In this document: in pieces, positions 61,696 through 64,000 of the stretch
How positions within the stretch are numbered: the stretch's first letter is position 1
How the letters are laid out: every line of letters begins with the position of its first letter
Assembly: GCA_902526645.1 (NCBI GenBank)
Contig: CABZLS010000002.1
Coordinates: 1-64,000 of the forward strand
DNA length: 64,000 nucleotides
DNA from: an uncultured Pelagibacteraceae bacterium
GTDB lineage: Bacteria > Pseudomonadota > Alphaproteobacteria > Pelagibacterales > Pelagibacteraceae
Direction of reading: 5' to 3'
Made by a program: the position numbers and the translations under genes
The notes under the pieces: model-generated
Database searches by the model: none
Told to the model about the DNA's origin: nothing
Seen by the model: only the letters and a program-made list of their open reading frames with translations

Positions 61696-62982
61696 ATGGC
61701 AATCAAATATTTAAAAAAATCTCCAAAAACGTCATCCACGGATGACACAAAGACTACAGGAATTGTTCAAGACTTATTAAAAGATATAGAAAAAACTAAA
61801 GAACAAGGTTGTATAGATTTAACAAAAAAATTTGACAAATATGATGGTGAGATTGTTGTATCAAAAGAAAGAATTGAGGAAATTAAAAAGACTTTAGATC
61901 AAAAAACTAAAGATGATATTCAATTTTCCTTTGACCGAGTAAGAAAATTTGCAGAAGCCCAACTCAAAAACTATGGTCAAGATTTTGAAGTAGAATTATC
62001 AAACGGTTTATACGCTGGTCAAAAATTAGTCCCAGTAAATACTGCTGGGTGTTATATTCCTGGTGGAAGATATGCTCATATAGCCTCTGCAGTTATGAGT
62101 GTTACAACGGCAAAAGTCGCTGGTGTAAAAAATATCATTGCTTGTAGTCCTCCAAAAGAAGGTGTGGGTGCACACCCAACTATTGTTTATACAGCAGATC
62201 TTTGTGGCGCAGATGTAATTTTAAATTTAGGTGGAGTGCCTGCTATAGCGGCAATGACTAATGGTTTATTTAAAAATCCACCAGCTGATATTATTGTCGG
62301 TCCAGGAAACCAATTTGTAGCTGAAGCGAAAAGAATTTTATTTGGAAAGGTTGGTATTGATTTATTTGCAGGACCTACTGAAATTGGAATCATTGCTGAT
62401 GCAAAAGCAGATCCAGAGATAGTAGCTGTTGATTTAGTTGGTCAAGCTGAGCATGGTTACAATTCTCCTTGTTGGTTATACACAACAAGTAAAGAACTTG
62501 CCGAAAAAGTAATGAAAAGAGTTCCAGAATTAATTGCAGAACTTCCTGAAGTACCAAGAACAAATGCTGATGCTGCATGGAGAGATTATGGTGAAGTTAT
62601 CCTTTGTGATACTGATGAAGAGATGGTTAAAATCAGTGATGAGTACGCTCCTGAACATTTAGAAGTTCAAACAGAAAATTTAAAATGGTTCCACGAAAGA
62701 TTAACTAATTATGGATCTTTATTTGTAGGTGAAGAAACAACGGTAGCTTATGGAGATAAATGTTCAGGTACAAATCACATTTTACCTACTAAAGGTGCTG
62801 GAAGATATACAGGTGGTTTATTTGTAGGTAAATTTATAAAAACTTTAAGTTTCCAAAGAATGACTAAAGAGTCTACAGAACTTGTAGGTGCTGCAGCGGC
62901 CAGAATATCTAGATACGAAGGTATGGAGGCACATGCAAGAACTGGTGATGTTAGATTAAGAAAATACGGATACTCTAATTAA
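61696..62982 (+). CDS. hpsN: HpsN-like sulfopropanediol dehydrogenase (histidinol dehydrogenase family)
   Basis: 428-aa HisD-superfamily protein. VNTAGCYIPGGRYAHIASAVMSV, GPGNQFVAEAKRILFG, DLFAGPTEI and EYAPEHLEVQ (Glu/His acid-base pair) are shared with HisD. GDKCSGTNHILPTKGAGRYTGGLFVGKF and the end HARTGDVRLRKYG are typical of HpsN rather than of HisD. HpsN oxidises (R)-2,3-dihydroxypropane-1-sulfonate to sulfolactate with 2 NAD. Location beside tauABC and the sulfolactate-type dehydrogenase supports this. An AAGGAAA ribosome site precedes the ATG. Confidence 0.85.
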   Translation: MAIKYLKKSPKTSSTDDTKTTGIVQDLLKDIEKTKEQGCIDLTKKFDKYDGEIVVSKERIEEIKKTLDQKTKDDIQFSFDRVRKFAEAQLKNYGQDFEVELSNGLYAGQKLVPVNTAGCYIPGGRYAHIASAVMSVTTAKVAGVKNIIACSPPKEGVGAHPTIVYTADLCGADVILNLGGVPAIAAMTNGLFKNPPADIIVGPGNQFVAEAKRILFGKVGIDLFAGPTEIGIIADAKADPEIVAVDLVGQAEHGYNSPCWLYTTSKELAEKVMKRVPELIAELPEVPRTNADAAWRDYGEVILCDTDEEMVKISDEYAPEHLEVQTENLKWFHERLTNYGSLFVGEETTVAYGDKCSGTNHILPTKGAGRYTGGLFVGKFIKTLSFQRMTKESTELVGAAAARISRYEGMEAHARTGDVRLRKYGYSN

Positions 62983-63583
62983 CTGTTTCTAAGATAACAA
63001 ATATTGTAAGCAAACTCATAAAACTAATAATAAATATATTTATTATTTTCCAAACTTTTTCATTTTGAGCATATTGAGATAAATATTTAGATAAATACCC
63101 AATAACAAAAAAGAAAACAAAAGAAGCAATTGATGCCCCTATTCCAAAGAATATTTTTTGATTTAAAATAAAATTTTTTGAAAAATTACCTAAAAAAAAA
63201 ACTGTATCTGAATAAACATGTGGGTTTAGATATGTAAAACCAAGAGTTTTTAAAAAGATATTAAATTTTGAGATATCTAGAACTTCATCTTTAAAATTAA
63301 CTTTTAAATTTAAAGACTTAATTTTTGTATAAATAAAGTGAATTAAGAAAATTATTAAAAGAATATTAAATATTAGCTCGATTGTTGAGTTGAAGTATTG
63401 AATAAAATAATGAAAAAGAAATATTCCTAAAAATATTAAAATGAAGTCTGATATAGAACAAATAAAACAAACTAAAAAGATATGTTGTTTTTTTAAACCC
63501 TGCTCTATTACAAAAATATTTTGAGCACCAATTGCTAAAATTAAACTAAGTCCTGTAAGAAAACCTAATACTAGGTATTCCAT
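62975..63583 (-). CDS. LysE/ArgO-type amino-acid exporter
   Basis: 202-aa inner-membrane protein with about six helices. GFLTGLSLILAIGAQNIFVIEQGLKK is the LysE/ArgO signature containing the conserved GAQN. LGFTYLNPHVYSDTVFFLG corresponds to the NPH(A/V) loop. Such proteins export arginine, lysine or related solutes. It is convergent with the hpsN-like gene, the stops overlapping by eight bases, and it follows the VOC gene on the minus strand by 11 bases. Confidence 0.9.
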   Translation of the reverse strand: MEYLVLGFLTGLSLILAIGAQNIFVIEQGLKKQHIFLVCFICSISDFILIFLGIFLFHYFIQYFNSTIELIFNILLIIFLIHFIYTKIKSLNLKVNFKDEVLDISKFNIFLKTLGFTYLNPHVYSDTVFFLGNFSKNFILNQKIFFGIGASIASFVFFFVIGYLSKYLSQYAQNEKVWKIINIFIISFMSLLTIFVILETVN

Positions 63584-63594
63584 CTAAATTAAGA

Positions 63595-64000
63595 TTATTC
63601 TGGATTAGCAGTTAAAGTTTTGATTTCTAAAATATTTTCGTTTGGGTCTTTTACAAAAAATGTTTCTTGCTCATATTTTGTACCTTTAAATCTAAGATAA
63701 GGTTCATCATAATACTTTGCACCTTTTTCTTTCAGTCTATTTTTTAAAGTATCAAAATCTTTTCTTGATAGATGGACTCCAAAATGTGGAACAGAAACAT
63801 TGCCCATATCAACATCATGTCTCTCATTATCAAGTTTGTGTTCACTTGCATGTAGAGTTAATTCATTCCCCCAAAAATCAACATCTGCCCACTCTTGTGC
63901 TGAATTATCAAGTCTACATCCTAAAGTTTCGCTGTAAAACTTTTTAGCTGTTTCTAGATCTCCACATGGAATTGCTAGATGAAAACAATTTGTGTTTTTG
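63595..64000 (-). CDS. VOC/glyoxalase-family protein, 5' end cut by window
   Basis: The reading frame stays open to the window edge, so the ORF-track start at 63807 is internal. Codons from 63999 give NTNCFHLAIPCGDLETAKKFYSETLG, then WADVDFWGNELTLHAS, the first beta-alpha-beta module of a vicinal-oxygen-chelate protein; VPHFGVHLSRKDF and FFVKDPNENILEIK are the second. His (FHLAI), His (PHFGVHL) and Glu (ILEIK) are candidate metal ligands. It could be a dioxygenase-like or resistance-type VOC member; no substrate can be assigned. Confidence 0.85.
   Translation of the reverse strand, partial: KNTNCFHLAIPCGDLETAKKFYSETLGCRLDNSAQEWADVDFWGNELTLHASEHKLDNERHDVDMGNVSVPHFGVHLSRKDFDTLKNRLKEKGAKYYDEPYLRFKGTKYEQETFFVKDPNENILEIKTLTANPE

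Noticed and set aside
1-64000. Mobile elements, prophage, CRISPR arrays
   Set aside because: No transposase, integrase, terminal repeats or regularly spaced repeats are visible.

Overview
The window looks like part of a SAR11 (Candidatus Pelagibacter-type) alphaproteobacterial chromosome. The DNA is strongly AT-rich. Genes are packed with 1-14 base overlaps and no gap exceeds about 200 bases. The gene set also fits: split purS/purQ/purL, a methylcitrate cluster, a SpeD-SpeE fusion, a glycine-betaine-type demethylating dehydrogenase, TauABC and an HpsN-like sulfonate dehydrogenase. The assignment rests on gene content and composition, not on a database match. I see no phage, IS element, CRISPR array or rRNA. 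One tRNA is present.

Layout. 1-4441 (+): purine genes purC (cut by the window edge), purS, purQ, purL, then bolA and grxD. 4446-13450 (-): rpsD, trmJ, cimA, cysS (frameshifted near its 3' end), nadE, class II DAHP synthase, glmS and a GlmU-like acetyltransferase without the uridylyltransferase half. 13522-17781 (+): gph and prpD-prpB-prpC. 17782-20729 (-): nrdA-nrdB. 20888-33843: phosphohexomutase, a long charged coiled-coil protein, a lipoprotein, a TSUP exporter, dusA, rpoZ with an acidic tail, an MFS carrier, a beta-hydroxyacid dehydrogenase with a flavin-fold partner, a beta-lactamase-fold protein, a gamma-carbonic-anhydrase-like protein, a redoxin and envelope glycosyltransferases.

33852-42428: an M24-fold hydrolase lacking the usual metal ligands, a polar amino-acid uptake system (binding protein and two permeases, no ATPase), then polyamine synthesis and recycling of its by-product. 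SpeDE makes methylthioadenosine (MTA). MtnP, MtnA and a FucA-type aldolase would convert MTA to adenine, DHAP and a methylthio-aldehyde. Apt would recapture the adenine. A secreted alpha/beta hydrolase sits inside that operon.

42436-47980: a cell-envelope region with a GT17 glycosyltransferase, tRNA-Met, a four-gene overlapping membrane operon (arylsulfotransferase-fold protein, two small membrane proteins, sulfotransferase), two tiny paralogous membrane proteins and a regulator with two winged-helix domains. 48017-53320: a BASS carrier, a dimethylglycine/sarcosine-dehydrogenase-type enzyme and two sugar-nucleotide epimerases.

53317-62982: an organosulfonate island. Alanine dehydrogenase and an omega-amino-acid:pyruvate aminotransferase diverge from tauA-tauB-tauC, followed by a sulfolactate/malate dehydrogenase-family protein, a phosphate acyltransferase and an HpsN-type dehydrogenase. 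TauC carries an unusually large extra domain. The desulfonating enzymes (Xsc, SuyAB) are not in the window. A LysE-type exporter and a truncated VOC protein end the window. No stretch over 300 bases lacks a gene.
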